Below are positions 1 to 11,849 of a DNA stretch of 64,000 nucleotides, piece after piece. Position 1 is the first letter of the stretch, and the number at the start of each line of letters is the position of its first letter. The notes under the pieces are model-generated. The model was not told the origin of the DNA. It made no database searches and saw nothing but the letters and a program-made list of their open reading frames with translations. A program made the translations under genes and the position numbers. This stretch comes from Amylostereum areolatum (lineage: Eukaryota > Basidiomycota > Agaricomycetes > Russulales > Stereaceae): NCBI GenBank assembly GCA_012932865.1, contig SAXG01000002.1, positions 1,054,001 to 1,118,000 on the forward strand, written 5' to 3'.

Positions 1-184
1 TCGCCTCGTCCAAGGACGCGCTCCGACGCGCCCTCGTGGGCATCGCAGCGGAGATCCAGGGTACCGACTATAGCGAGGTTGCATACGAAAGCGGTACGTC
101 TTTCTCGCGCGTCTCCTAGTTCTATACCTCATTCTTGTTTTCTCGCCTTTTGCAGTGCTGGACAAGGTGTCCCGCGGAAACTGA
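1..184 (+). CDS. COF1: Cofilin / actin-depolymerising factor, 3' end (partial)
   Basis: This is the last part of a cofilin gene cut by the left edge. Exons 1-93 and 156-184 flank a 62-nt intron with GTACGT donor and TGCAG acceptor. The first two bases finish a codon begun outside the window. The translated tail contains [12 protein letters not shown], then [13 protein letters not shown], and ends in VLDKVSRGN before a TGA. This matches the C-terminal actin-binding helix and terminal strand of fungal ADF/cofilin. Cofilin severs and depolymerises actin filaments and is normally about 140 residues, so roughly 100 residues lie upstream of the window. It converges with the VDAC gene on the other strand. 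Confidence 0.9.
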
Positions 185-594
185 TCGACGCCTCCCCACT
201 GTACTGCCTACCCGTTCTCTTTGTATACGTCTCGCGAGCATCGTCATTTTAACACTAAGTAGTTCCAGGGGCCAAGACTCCAGAGATCCGCGGTGGAAGA
301 AGTTATTGTAGAAATGTTGTTTGACTGAAATGGAGCTATCGTCATTGACATCATCTATTCATACCATTGAAGATTTCTACTTGTTGGCGGTGGCCACGCA
401 ATTGTCCAGGTTACCGTATACATACTTAAGCTCTCTTCTTGCTTGGGACAAACCATGCGCTAAGCCACGTTCTTCACTTCAAGCCAGCACATTCGCTCAT
501 GTTCGTTTATTGAAGGATAATGTATACCATTTTAAACCCGGAAAACGTACACGACAACGCGCATCCAGCCGTCCAGTCCTCAACGTGTCCACCC
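185..594. other. Convergent 3' intergenic region
   Basis: This 410-bp spacer lies between the stop codons of cofilin (+) and VDAC (-) and should hold both 3' UTRs. It is AT-richer than the flanking coding sequence. I see no gene, repeat or RNA in it. Confidence 0.6.
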
Positions 595-1713
595 TTAAGC
601 CTCGAAGATGAAGCTCGCACCGACCTTGTGAGGAGCGGGGCCAGCGGTGGTCTCGTTCAGGCGCTGAGTGTCGAGGGCAAGACCGAAGGAAGCCTTGACG
701 CCGGGGCGGAGCGCCTGGGTGTAGCCTATTGTGCAAAGTCCGTGAGGGAATGCGTCGGGAGAAGAGAGATCAGAGCGTACCGAGAGCGAGAACACCAGAG
801 TTGTTGATCTTCGCCTTAACGAAAGCGGCGGGGTCGAGGTAGCTATACGGGCGGATGAAAATGTCAGTGAGATCACAGGTTCAAAGTGAAAAGAGCGTAC
901 GCTTTGGTGCCAACTTCGAGGCTGACGTTGGAGGTGGTCGCCTTGGTGTCGTAAACAGCCTTGGCACCGGCCTCGACGTCGCGGCTGACGCGGTGATAGT
1001 AGCTCGCGGCGAACGTGGTGAGGTTGCCGAGGCCGTGAATCGTGACAGCATACTCGGGGGCGGAAAAGCCAACGGCGGCAGAGTAACGGGAGATCTTGCC
1101 CTCAGTGACATTGTACGACGCCTCCGCACCGAGAAGGAAACCATCCCGGCCGAGAACGGTGTCCGCGGTGATGGTGGGTCCCTAAAAGTCATGGTGCAAG
1201 TCAATACGAAATGGTGGACAAAGGTGCATGGGCGGCTCGGACCTTGAAGACATCAAGGACGGCACGGGTGTGGAGACCGGGCTGCTTGTAGGTGAGGTTG
1301 ACGAGGGTGCCCTTGGTGCCCTTGTCGGGGGTGAGGGATGCGTTCAGGTCGAGCTTGAGCCCCTTGGCGATCTGGTTGTCGAGCTCAATGAGGGAACGGA
1401 GGGTGTTGGAGGTCGTCCAGGTTTGGGTGAGAGTAAGACCCTGGGGCTTGTTGGTGAACTTGGCCTCGATGTCACCGTTGATGGCGTTCGTCTTGGAGTC
1501 ACGAAGACCAGCGACCCTGAAAGCGACATTGTTGGGGGTGACGGTCTTGACCTCGAGATTCGTGCCGTTGATTTGGTAGTCCTTGCCGAGGAGGTCGTTG
1601 GAGGACTTGCCGAGATCCTGTAAGAAGGGTCAAGGGATAAATGCGGGGAAATGGAGAGAAAAGGAGAGAATTCCAACCTTCCAGGACGGGGGAACGGGCT
1701 GAGGGAGAGACAT
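595..1713 (-). CDS. POR1: Mitochondrial outer-membrane porin (VDAC)
   Basis: This encodes the voltage-dependent anion channel, a 19-strand beta-barrel that passes ATP, ADP and other metabolites across the mitochondrial outer membrane. Five exons fit exactly: 1678-1713, 1243-1617, 901-1181, 781-842 and 595-725, all read on the minus strand, giving 294 residues against about 283 for yeast Por1. The protein starts MSLPQPVPPSWKDLGK, has the GLK motif of the porin family in strand four (AKGLKLDLN), the central LTYKQPGLH stretch, and a C-terminus PHKVGASFIFEA. The start is the first ATG of a short first exon and is typical for fungal porins. It shares a promoter region of about 390 bp with the divergent phosphatase gene. 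Confidence 0.96.
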
Positions 1714-2099
1714 TTTAGGATCGGGAGGGTGAGGGAGGAAGGCAAGAAGGACGTGAGCTGGCTGCGACGAAGACGCGACGACGAGCGATTTTGGGGGAAA
1801 CACCGTGGGAACATTGCGGGATCCGTTTACTTCCGCAGAGTGAAACGTGCGTTCCGCCACAACGTCCCTCTCTGACGACTGACGTTACCTGCGTTCACCC
1901 GCACCCAGCTCGAATTCGTCAAAGTCGCGTCTTATTGGCCCCCAGTGCTTTACCGACGCGTAGGTGTGTCTTTGCCTCCCCCTGATCGCGTCTGCAGACC
2001 ATCGGGATGACGTCCTTTGGCATCTCTCGCTTGCTCGCGTCCTTCGGCGCATGCTCCCGCAGATTGTACTCTGTTGCTTCACTCGATCTCTCTATCAGA
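1714..2099. promoter_or_regulatory. Divergent promoter region, VDAC / Cdc25-like phosphatase
   Basis: This stretch of 386 bp separates the two divergent start codons and must contain both promoters. No clear TATA box is visible. The left half has purine-rich tracts on the plus strand, so pyrimidine-rich in the VDAC transcript, consistent with a 5' leader. Confidence 0.5.
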
Positions 2100-2742
2100 A
2101 TGCCAGTTCAATATATCACAGGCGATGTATGCCGTCTTTGTCTTTCACGGACCACCGCCTAGGCCTGAGTGCGTCACTGCGTCCTCAGGAGCTCGCAGAT
2201 ATCATCAAGAGCGATAAAGTTCCCCGAAAGGACTATATCGTCGTCGACGTCCGTGACGACGATCACGTCGGTGGCAATATCGTCAATAGTCTTCATTCAC
2301 CATCCGAAGAATTTCTGGTCAACGTCGACAAGCTAGTGCAGGACACGAAGGATGTGCCTATGGTCATCTTTCATTGCGCACTGTCCCAAGCCCGGTATGT
2401 TCTCTCGTCCTCAACCGAATTTTCGTCGACTAACCTCATCTTGATGTCCGAAGTGGACCCAAGGCAGCACGAGTTGGTTTGGCCCCTCTGAACATTGACT
2501 TATAAACTGACTGTTCTCCTAGATCTACGCTGAAACGCGTGACAACCTACAATCGGAGGGCGAAGATAAGGCTCACGATGTGCGCATCCTCCGGGGTGGA
2601 TTTTCCAGATTTCAGGCCAAATTCCGCGTTGGTTCCTTCCTTTGCTCCAACTTGTCATCGACATATACAAACACCCTTTCTTCCGTAGAAAGACCCGTTG
2701 CTGGTTGAAAAGTGGGATGCTTCCATCTGGGCGTCACTATGA
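2100..2742 (+). CDS. Cdc25/rhodanese-type small phosphatase (Ych1/Acr2-like)
   Basis: This is a small single-domain rhodanese-fold phosphatase. Five exons (2100-2126, 2189-2394, 2454-2472, 2523-2627, 2689-2742) join in frame to 136 residues, the usual length for the family. The protein starts MPVQYITGD and contains VVDVRDDD, a typical rhodanese strand, then the active-site loop HCALSQAR. This is the HC-X5-R phosphatase signature with the catalytic cysteine. LRGGF follows near the end. Family members include S. cerevisiae Ych1 and the arsenate reductase Acr2. The sequence does not tell phosphotyrosine phosphatase from arsenate reductase activity. One exon is only 19 nt. It is divergent from VDAC. 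Confidence 0.88.
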
Positions 2743-3664
2743 TGGGGCCGTTTACACATACATTGTCACATCTCGTGGCCGCGCTAAACCTTCGCGACTT
2801 GAGCGCATTTCAAGGCCTTCAAATCTGAAGCAGCTTGAAGCGGCAAGCCCGAGGATGCAAAGCTCGTAATTTTCAAACATGTCGATTCGGTAGGAACAAA
2901 GATAATCCTATCGGTGTAATATATGGCACCCTTCCTTCATCTCGCCCGAATTTAGAGGAGACAGGGTCAGGGTGGACCAGGGAAAATTTCTGCTAATACT
3001 GTCTGCGAGTGGGCCTCAAGCCACAGTAGTGCAGTACCTTGGTAGCGACGCGACGAACTCTTTCGTCTCTGCCGACATGCATTCATGTCCTAGTGCCATC
3101 TCCACTCTCGAATCCTGCTCCAACCGTGCAGACAGCTTTTCTATTCAAAGAGAGGCGTAATCTCGGTCTCCCCGCAGCCAGTGATGGTAGTGCTAGATTT
3201 CCACTTTCCCGCTTCGCATTCACTGACCACTCGTCATCTAGCTCGAAGATCTTCCACGAATTCACATACTCTGCGCCGGCGCAGGTGATTCGCTGTGCCT
3301 GTCTTGGGCATGTGGACTGCACAGTGCACTCCGATCTCCGGTCCAAGCACTTTGTTTACGCGAACAGTCTCGATAATAGAAGCCTATAGAAGCCATCCCA
3401 TGGGAGTTGTCACAACTGCTTCTCATTGTCGAACGATTCTCCCAAGGCTTCCGGCGTGAAGTTCTGCAACCTGGGTCATTCGACATCACTCAGGAAAACA
3501 TCTTGCTCCTCGTTTATAAGCTTTGACCAACAACCTGCATCTAAGCTCCGAAGTTACAACGTTCGATTCTCAGGCATGGACAACGACATATATAAAAGCC
3601 CTCTTCTTCGACCGCATCCCCCACTCTGACCATATTGTCGTGCAGACCACTCGTCGTCTACAAC
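2743..3664. other. Intergenic region upstream of P450
   Basis: This 0.9-kb spacer holds the phosphatase 3' UTR and the P450 promoter. Short open frames here (for example around 3039-3389) have no start context or family resemblance. The only convincing element is the TATA box near 3590. Confidence 0.5.
3588..3597 (+). promoter_or_regulatory. TATA box of the P450 gene
   Basis: The sequence ATATATAAAA lies about 70 bp upstream of the P450 ATG at 3665. It is a near-perfect TATA element on the coding strand, in the right place for a core promoter. Confidence 0.6.
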
Positions 3665-5963
3665 ATGGGTCTCTTTTTCATCGTCCAGGCGGTTCTCTCT
3701 ACCTCCGTGGCATGTGTCAGTTTGTGGCTTCTGAGTCGTTACATGGGTCAACGGTCTCTGCGGATCGTACCGGGTCCGTCCAGTCCATCCTTCATCGTCG
3801 GTGAGTTCCCTTGTCTTGTGTTGCCGACAAATATGCTAACATCGTTCAAACATAGGCAACATGAAGGAAATGTTCAGTTTTACATCCATCGCTTATCAGG
3901 ACAGTCTCAACAAGCTCTATGGGAAAGTCGTCAAAATCAAGGGACTTCTCGGCGTAAGTTAAATCCACTGACACGCATTGACCATGCTTATGATGTCTGG
4001 TGCAGGTCACAACCCTCGTCATATCGGATACGAAAGCGTTGCATCATATCCTCATCAAGGACCAGTACACATTTGAGGAGACTGACTGGTTTCTCGAGTG
4101 GGTTTCCCGTTCAACATGAAGTTGTGGGCACAGTTGACGATTTTTCTTTACAGGAGTAACCGCGTCATTTTTGGGCCTGGGCTCCTTTCGACGTTAGGTG
4201 CGTTCGCGAGTTTCCTCATCCCGCACCTTGGCAATTGATTGAAGGCGTCCCCAGGAGCCTCGCATCGCAAGCAGCGCAAGATTCTCAACCCCGCATTTTC
4301 GATCAACCACATGAGGCGGATGATTCCGATGTTCCAGTCCCTCACGCGACAAGTGTGTCTCCCCAAGTTTCAGTGTTTTTGGCATTCTCTTTGACATCGT
4401 TATGGCAGGTTCAAGGTATCTTGCGCAAGGAGCTAGCGGATGGTCCGAAAGAGCTGGATATCCTGGAGTGGATGGGCAAGTTAGCGCTTGAGCTTATTGC
4501 TCAGGCCGGACTTGGCCACTCTTTCGGCGCGTTGCAAGGCAAAGACGACACTTACGCGTATGCGCTGAAAGCTTATCTGTATGTTTTGCAAATACCCTCC
4601 GGCCCCTTTTCGTGTTGACGGAGATGCCTCTCAGTCCGACAGTCTCCAGCGCCCAGATATGGCGCACTTTGGTCCCGGTGTACACGAGGAATGTCCCGAA
4701 AAAACTCCAACGCTCACTTGCCGAAACCATCCCATCAACGACACTGAAAAAGTTGATCGGCATGGCTGATATCTTCTACGACAGGTCAAAATATGTATGG
4801 GATAGGAAGAAGGCTCTCCATGCTCAAGGGGATGACTCCATGGCAAGTGAGTTAGGTGAAGGACGCGATTTGATGAGCATTCTTTGTACGAAGGTTTCTT
4901 ATTCGATCACTCTGCGTGCTGAACCATTGTCGTCCAGTGCGATCGAACACCGCCGCTAACGAAGAAGATCGCTTGCCTGACGAGGAGCTTTTGGCACAGA
5001 TGGCGTAGGGGTTTCATCGTCTCTTCATCGCGGCGTATCTGACCCTTCTGTTCTCAGCACGTTGCTGTTTGCCGGTACCGACACCACGTCTTCTGCCCTC
5101 TCTCGTATCCTTCACCAGCTCGCGCTGCACCCCAACGTCCAGGAGAAACTACGAAAGGAAACTATCGCGGTTGATGCAGGCAAAGGCGAACTTGATTACG
5201 ACTCCCTCATCGCGCTCCCGTATCTCGACGCGGTCTGTCGAGAGACCCTCCGCCTCTTCCCTCCTGTCCACTTTGTTCAGCGCAGGTAAGTCGTCCAATA
5301 CTGCCGCTTTCTGGGTAATGACACCGCTGTTTCAGCTCAAGGAAGGAATACTTGTTGCCTTTGGCTCACCCGATGAGGGGCACGGATGGGAGGGATTACA
5401 CCGAGCTCCTCGTGCCAAACAACACGACGGTCATGGTCAACATCCTCGGTGTCAACCGTGACCCTGACATCTGGGGCCCGGACGCGCACGAGTGGAAGCC
5501 TGAGCGCTGGCTTTCCCCACTCCCCGAAAGCGTCGTCGATTCCCGCATACCCGGAGTATATTCCAATCAGTGCGTTCTATTTCTTCCTGGTGGGGGCTGT
5601 CAGACGAAGGGCTAATTTCTGTCGTTGTCCAGGATGACATTCATCGGTGGTGGTCGCGCTTGCATGTGAGCTCGTGTTTCTGTCCAGCATTTTCTGTTTC
5701 GTTAATCGCCATATACCTCGCAGCGGATTCAAATTCTCGCAGCTCGAGATGAGTGCGTTTTTCTCCTATGAACTGGCAGTCGAGCACAGAGAGACTCATA
5801 AATGTTTTCAGAGGTTGTCCTGTCTCAGCTCCTGTCGGTCTTTCGGTTCTCCGAGCCGGAAGAGAAAGAGATAATCTGGCGATGGGGCGCCGTCGTGTCA
5901 CCTTCAATTTCCGGCGACGCATCCGGCAGGTCGCAGCTGCCAATGAAGGTCTCCCTCATCTAA
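3665..5963 (+). CDS. Cytochrome P450 monooxygenase
   Basis: This is a membrane-anchored heme monooxygenase of about 540 residues split by roughly a dozen introns. The N-terminus (MGLFFIVQAVLSTSV) is a signal anchor, followed by a proline hinge VPGPSSPSF. All diagnostic motifs are present: the I-helix oxygen-binding AGTDTTS, the K-helix ETLR (CRETLRLFPP), the PERW motif, and the heme loop FIGGGRACIGFKFSQLEM, which fits FxxGxRxCxG with the axial cysteine. The first intron interrupts FIVG/NMKEM at 3801-3855. The gene looks intact. The P450 family cannot be named safely by eye, and no neighbouring synthase or transporter suggests a metabolite cluster, so the substrate is unknown. It converges with COX20. 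Confidence 0.93.
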
Positions 5964-6624
5964 ATCGGACCGAGCCTGCGTGCGAAGTCTACCTCGGAGT
6001 GATAGAAAGACGAACGGGTTCCGGAAATAATATGTTACAATAATATGCATCGTTCTGAGTGTTCTCAAGGTCTCTAGCGTTCACACAGGGGGGGTTCTGA
6101 AGAATTCATCCTACAAGGTCACGCTGGGTGCGTCTTCGGGACTCCCAACTGGCAGTGAAAACCATGGTGAAAAATGTGGTCGATTGATCCCGCCATTCAT
6201 TCACACATAGCTCGTCTGGCTTCCGATTATCCCATCTCGAAGGCAATGTGAGGTTGGCACTACAGTATGGCTGTGTAGCCTGCGCGTGCCAGAGATGGCT
6301 TTCAAGTTCCAGATTCCGCCGACAGTCTCAGTCATATGAGTTACACCGTGAGGCCTTGAATGGTCGAGATACGTTTGGAAGTATTTTGGGTGGTTATATT
6401 CCTGGCGTCTGGCACGAACGTCAACTTGTAAACAAAACAACTTTTTGGAGGAAGAGATATTTGGGTGGAAACTAGCAGTCATTGTAGTGGCCTTGACCTC
6501 ATAAGATCCACACTTACATCCAGACGCTGGAATGGGTGCAGCATTCGGCGCATTTCCGTTTCCATAATCATGACGTGTGGAAATGAGATGTCAGAAAGTA
6601 CAGCTGTAAGTGCCTACGGCATGA
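5964..6624. other. Convergent 3' spacer, P450 / COX20
   Basis: This 661-bp stretch lies between two convergent stop codons. It is AT-richer than the genes. It contains the 3' UTRs and no recognisable gene or repeat. Confidence 0.5.
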
Positions 6625-7220
6625 TTACGAACTTGAAGGAGGCTTTGATGCGTCCTCGTCGTCCTTGACGGCCATACGCCTCGGTAGCTGCTCGATTACG
6701 GTCTGTACCCGCCGGCGTTCGTCCTGTATGTTCTTTTGACAGATTGTCCTACAGTAGTAAGCCAAACGTGAGGTGACGTGCATGCTGAAGGCAAGGGAAG
6801 GCGCACCAGGTCCCAAGCGACACCAGCATAAATGTTCCGACAGCCCAGTTCGACGCGATGAGGGGACCTACCACACACATTTATCAGCTTTTCGGGAGCA
6901 CCTCTTGCAGTCCCGGAGACTCACCAACGCTCATCCCGCGAATGACGCCAATCCCGACGCCGCTCGCAATACCGCTCAGCAAGCTATTTCGTGCGCATGG
7001 AATTTCGCCCAAACGCTGCAGATCATCCTTAGGTGATAGTCTCTGCCTTCCAGCGGGCTCATTAGCTTCTTTATGATTGGAAATGAAGATAAGAGAGAGA
7101 ACGCACCTTCGCGGCCTCGCGCACGTCCTGCCAGAAACTCCCTGTTGTTTCCGTCTGGTAGATAGGACGTCGGTGAGAAGGTTCAGGTGGGTTCGAATGA
7201 CTTGGTTCAGAGTTGCTCAT
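6625..7220 (-). CDS. COX20: Cytochrome c oxidase assembly protein COX20
   Basis: This is an inner-membrane chaperone that stabilises newly made Cox2 during complex IV assembly. Four exons on the minus strand (7107-7220, 6925-7027, 6807-6867, 6625-6748) give 133 residues in a clean frame. The core matches the COX20 family: PCARNSLLSGIASGVG starts the first membrane segment, NWAVGTFMLVSLGTW forms the second, and a basic helix QKNIQDERRRVQTVIEQ follows. The acidic/serine tail ends DDEDASKPPSSS. The N-terminus is hydrophilic (MSNSEPSHSNPPE). The start is the only ATG in the first exon frame. Confidence 0.9.
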
Positions 7221-7703
7221 GTCTTCGAGGTCAGAGAGGAGGGATAGCTAGGGCGGGGTGGTCGAAGTCAGAAGAAATGTCGTCACCGCATGCAGCAGTC
7301 CGGTTACGACCCCGTGACCCTGTTCTCAGTCGCGTCGCCTAGATTACTGAGTCCAGTGGGACATCTCATGGACTCAGATTTTCGGGAGCAAATTGAAAGA
7401 CGTCAGAGGACCAGAGGTGTAAGTTAGGAGGAATAGAAGGAGGCCGAAATTCCCACAGGTCTTTCAGAAACTACGTATCACTGCCAGCCTGAGTGGCTTA
7501 AGCACAACGAGAGTCAAAGCACAGTCTATTGAACAGATCGCGCACAACATAGACCAAACTGGTGTTGAGCGTCGCGATACGTGACAGGATTCCAGATAGT
7601 CAGGATATTTAGGCGCAAGACCGAGCTGGTTTTACCTAGAGCTGCACCAGTCTTGCCTGGCCCAATCTCTCCTGCCCACGGGGCGCTCCGCATCAGATGG
7701 CTC
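7221..7703. other. Tandem intergenic region
   Basis: This spacer of 483 bp runs from the stop of the small mitochondrial protein to the COX20 start and should contain the COX20 promoter. No TATA box or coding potential is evident. An open frame at 7526-7738 on the minus strand is a read-through of the neighbouring last exon. Confidence 0.45.
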
Positions 7704-8610
7704 TCATACATCGCCTTTAGCCGCTTTGGGAGCTTCACTCTGCAATGGACATGAAGTTATTTGTGAAGTGGAAAAACGCGAAAAGAAAATATGAGACGCG
7801 CCTCCTTCGCAGCCGTCCTGGCCACACCGATATCGGTGGGCTTGGGAGTATCATCTTCGTCCGACTGGAGCGTCCCCTTTTTCGGCTCTTCGTGGGGCTT
7901 ATCCTTCTGCTCAGGAGCGTCCGCGTTGAATGATGGCTCGGGCGTCTTAGATGTATCCGCAGCCTCCGGGAGCCCAGCAGCCTCGGCATTAGCAGCGTCC
8001 TTGGGCGAATCTTCGTTCTACATACGGCCATGAGCGGGATAGACATGCACGCAGCTTGATCGCACGCACGAAAGACTTGCTCAGGGAAGACTCCACCTCG
8101 GAGGCAGGTACTGCCGTGCCTTCATCGTCCCTCACAACCTCTTCGCTCTTTGGCAAGTCAGTGGAGATGTTGCGAAAAGCATAGAAGTGCACACACCGCG
8201 GGCACTGCGGGTTCTGGAGGACTGAAAGGGGATGGAGTAGTTTTTCCATGACCTTCAGTTCCATGACCGTGAGCCTCTTTGGCGTGACCCGACGAACGCG
8301 CCGCTGGTGACAGAAGGTAAAGAATCTATAAGGACGAAGTGAGTACCATTAATCAGCGTATTAGGGCATGTAGACATTTTACGCACTGTGGGGACAAAAA
8401 TGGCAGCGGAACCAATCTGCCCGTAGCGAAGTTGAGTAAAAGGAAGATACCAAAGACGGACTGAGGACGCACCATCCACGCGGTGTCACTGCTCGACCCA
8501 TGAGCGTCGTGTGCACCGGAACTCATCCCGCGACGAGATAAGATACGACCTTGAGAACGCGACGCGGCACGAAAGGCAGGAATAGCACGAGAGAAGACAC
8601 GACTGGCCAT
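7704..8610 (-). CDS. Small mitochondrial single-pass membrane protein (hypothetical)
   Basis: The N-terminus (MASRVFSRAIPAFRAASRSQ) is a typical arginine/alanine-rich mitochondrial presequence with possible processing before SSGAHDAHG. After introns at the TAWM and IFVPT boundaries comes one hydrophobic segment, IGSAAIFVPTILYLLSPAAR. A long acidic, low-complexity region follows (SEEVVRDDEGTAVPASEVES and DSPKDAANAEAAG are representative) and then PTDIGVARTAAKEA. The last junction is uncertain: the expected end SEAPKAAKGDV lies after a short possible intron of about 38 nt. The layout resembles an uncharacterised fungal mitochondrial membrane protein. I know no assigned function. Confidence 0.7.
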
Positions 8611-9713
8611 TTTATACCTTAAATCCAAGGATGAGTGGAAAGCGGGGATGCGATGTGGACGTGGGCTCGGGCAACTCACGGCTTGCATCGGGCTTTTCAT
8701 TTACCGGAGACGACGGCCCGCATTCTCCTGTCCGACTCTGTCCGCGTCGATGACGTCATATAATACCACTTACGCGAGCTTTCTGGACAACTTTCATCAC
8801 TTCGGACGAGATATATGCGCACCCTCAGCCCTGACGTGGAATTCAAAGGGTGATCATAGTGCACACAAAGGGGGGGGGTGACGGTAGGGACCCTTCGCAT
8901 CATAAGCATACACTGAACGATGTGCATTGTCTACGATTCAAGACCAACACTTAAAACGACCTGGCAGTGGTTCACGGTCAATTTGGCGTCGGCGACATAA
9001 TGAAAGTCCCGCAGATCTTGTGCTGCACTTACAAGTAAAATAGGGTCCGGGAAAGGTGCCTCAGCGCGCGAGACGATCGACCAAGTTCTTTCAAGTTCCC
9101 AAGAGCTCGTACTTATACATACATGGAATAACGTTACATGCAATTGAATGCGAACGAATGCAAAATCCACGGACCACGGGCCAGTCAGTTGACTTGGAAG
9201 CCGGATAAGGTAGGTTCTACCAGACTTGCTTGAGGATGTCATCGGGAGACCAGTCTTCCAGCCAACTTCCAGCAAAAGCCACGATCGGTGCTACAGTGAC
9301 TTACTTCCAAATCGCAAGGGGAGGGTCGATGCGAAGCAATGAGTTAGTTGATCCCAGACATACCCCACGACGTTCGGCCACATTCTTTCGAAGTGGCAGT
9401 GATGATCACTTGACCCCCCTTGTAGTTGTTGAGTCTGTGTACCCATGCGTGTCCGTAGAGGTCCTCGCGTTCAGCTCGTGTGGGCCTCCCAATAACCGCG
9501 CATGTCGACGAATAGAGGAGAGCACGCCAATAAGGTTGGGGAGGGCAGTTCGGGATGTGGTGGCAGGAAGCAGAAAGCCATAATAATCCGGATATGGCAA
9601 CTGTATAGTGTATGCCACAGTCTATTACTTTAGTCGTCACTCGTCTGCATACGCCTCGCTCTTTCACTCCGACCTTCACCATCAACGTCGACGTCAACCC
9701 CACATACCACTGC
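8611..9713. promoter_or_regulatory. Divergent intergenic region, mitochondrial protein / CHFR-like
   Basis: This 1.1-kb region lies between divergent start codons. A TATA-like CTGTATAG sits near 9601-9608. An ATG at 9612 is in frame with the chosen CHFR-like start and would add 34 residues, but it lies only a few bases after this TATA-like element. The rest has no visible gene. Confidence 0.45.
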
Positions 9714-11849
9714 ATGTCTCAACTCAATATCAGAGCCCCTGACGTCTTCGTGGATCTACAACCATCCGCGCACGCTGGATCCAGCAACGCACCCTCAATT
9801 GCGACGCTCAAGCGCAGGGCATCCCTCACATTTGAGGATCGCGACGACAATAGTGTAAAGAGACAGCGGGAGGCCTCGCCTGTACGCGAGCCAACGCAAG
9901 AAGCTGAAGAACCAGTGGTCATATCCGGGAAAGCGCTTGCGGATGACCTCGAGGAGGAGCTCACTTGTGGATGTTGTTCTGCACTGCTCTACCGGCCGGT
10001 CACGGTCTACCCTTGTCAGCACTATTTCTGTGGAAGGTGGGAATATCGTTCTATGACATACGTCACCCTCTAATCTGCTGTGTTCTCCAGCTGTTGCACT
10101 CTGTGGATTCGGGTGAGTTTATCATCACCAGTGCTTAGTCTTCATGAACGGACACCCTTCTGCGGAGATGTTCGATTGTCCTAGAGAGCAGGACCTCTCT
10201 TGCATACCTCATTTATTTATTTCTTGTGACTCACCTTTTCCTTCATAGAATGGAGGTACCAGCTGTCCGGCTTGCCGAGCCCTCTCCACCAGTGTTTCTC
10301 CTTCTCGTGTCCTCCAAGTCATGATCGACATCCTTCTCCGCGCCGATCCATCCCGTGGCCGCACAGATCGCGAGAAACAGCAAGCAGACGAAATTTACAG
10401 ACCAGGCCGGGCGTTGCGGGTGCGTCTTTATCTTTCGTCCGTTGGTCGACTGATACGAATGATCCGTATCTGCAGATCCCCCCACCCAGGGAGACTTCCC
10501 CGGAACCTACCATCCCTACAAATGGCGATTATGCGCGACCTTGTCCCCATTGTATCCCTGGTAACCGATTCGGATGGACTTGCCCCAACCCTGTTCCCGA
10601 TCCTGCGACAGAACCTGATCGTGCGTGGCACATCGACGACGGCGCACCCCCAGGGCACGCATACTGTGGCAATTGGTGCGCATATATTTTTCACCACCCT
10701 CACTCTTCGTAAGTTGACCGGACCCTGTATGCGCAGCGAAAACCTCCTGGCCACGCAAGCCCCTACGTCCACTCGGTGCGACATGTGCCAGACTGCCTTC
10801 TGTGGAATAGGCGTGCAAGGCCGATGCATCGCGGCATCTCTCACGAGCCAGCACCCGCATGGCCTAGCTGACGTTGGTGATCTTATCCAATCTTCCGATG
10901 TCTACGAAGGCTTTTCAGGCAATGCTGTCGAGGTGGACATCATGCTCGACTACCTTTCGGCCCAGCGCATTTCTCCGCGCCACATCTATCGCGATGTACG
11001 TCTCACTTCGTTGTATCCAGTCATCTCCTTACTCTTCAATTTGCTCAGATCGTGGAGCACATACAATCCCAGCCTCGCGGGTTCGCTCCCCTTATCGAGT
11101 CAGACCTCTTCTTGGACGTCCATGCTGTAGCGGCTGGTCCCGAGGTAGCCATCGACGCACCTAGGAATCGTATCTGCAGAGTATGCGCGGCAGAAGTTCT
11201 ACTGTGGGGTTTGCGCGACTGGTGGGTCCGTGAGCGCAGGAAAGGGTTTCTTGAAGACTCCGTCACAAACCGACCAGACTGCTCCGAAGGCGAGAGATGC
11301 CACCGGCAGAAGGAACACGGTGCGTCGTTCATCCTCCTCCTTTTAGAACCAACCTTGACACGAGATCTTGCTCTCTTCTTCTAGCGCATGCGAAAGAGTG
11401 TAGGCTTCGACCCCTTCCATGATATATCTAAAATGCTAATCTTCTTTCGTATAGTCAACCACATAATCGCCCCTGCATTCGTGGCCCCTTTACCCGGACC
11501 CCCGGCACAAGAATCACATACAAGTTCGGAGGAGATTACGCCCCACCCAGAGTTCCCCACCCACCCAACTCTGACAGGACAACCCGCCGGCCAACCCCTT
11601 GGCGGTCTGCCACCCTTACTCGAGCCCAATTTCGCAGATTTGGATGCTCACATGTCCCTATCGCCTTCTACAACACCATCCGAAGCGGAAGACATGGACC
11701 TCCCCGTTCTGCCGCCTTTGTCAGCTCTCACCCGTCTCGCCGGGTCTAGAGGGGCTCGTATTCCCTCTTTCCAAGAGATGCGCGACGCTGTAGACGCTGC
11801 CGATGCTTTGGAGGCCATGGAAGCCATGGCCGCGTCGGCACTGCTATGA
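9714..11849 (+). CDS. CHFR-like RING E3 ubiquitin ligase
   Basis: This is a multi-exon protein of roughly 570 residues. The N-terminus (MSQLNIRAPDVFVDLQ) is unstructured with a basic patch KRRASLTF. Near residue 90 a C3HC4 RING finger is assembled across introns: CGCCSALLYRPVTVYPCQ, HYFCGR, CCTLWIR and SCPACR. Further on, a cysteine-rich region (CPHCIPGN, GWTCPNP, RCDMCQTAFCG, VQGRC) resembles the C-terminal zinc region of human CHFR. A third Cys pair lies near NRICRVCAAEV. The tail is Pro/Ser/acidic and ends in an alanine-rich helix. CHFR-type enzymes ubiquitinate mitotic regulators, but this protein has no FHA domain, so function is inferred only from RING plus the cysteine-rich region. An alternative in-frame ATG lies at 9612. 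Confidence 0.82.

Noticed and set aside
3556..3572. B-box-like GTTCGATTC suggesting a tRNA
   Set aside because: No cloverleaf can be formed around it and no A box at the right spacing; it lies next to the P450 TATA box. Similar lone B-box-like sequences elsewhere (for example near 7,190 and 59,490) fail for the same reason.
3665..5963. Secondary-metabolite gene cluster around the P450
   Set aside because: Flanking genes are housekeeping (phosphatase, COX20); no synthase, terpene cyclase, transporter or pathway regulator is adjacent.
8015..8035. Short resemblance to the start of 5S rRNA (ACATACGGCCAT)
   Set aside because: It is the end of an intron in the mitochondrial protein gene and the rest of the 5S sequence is absent.
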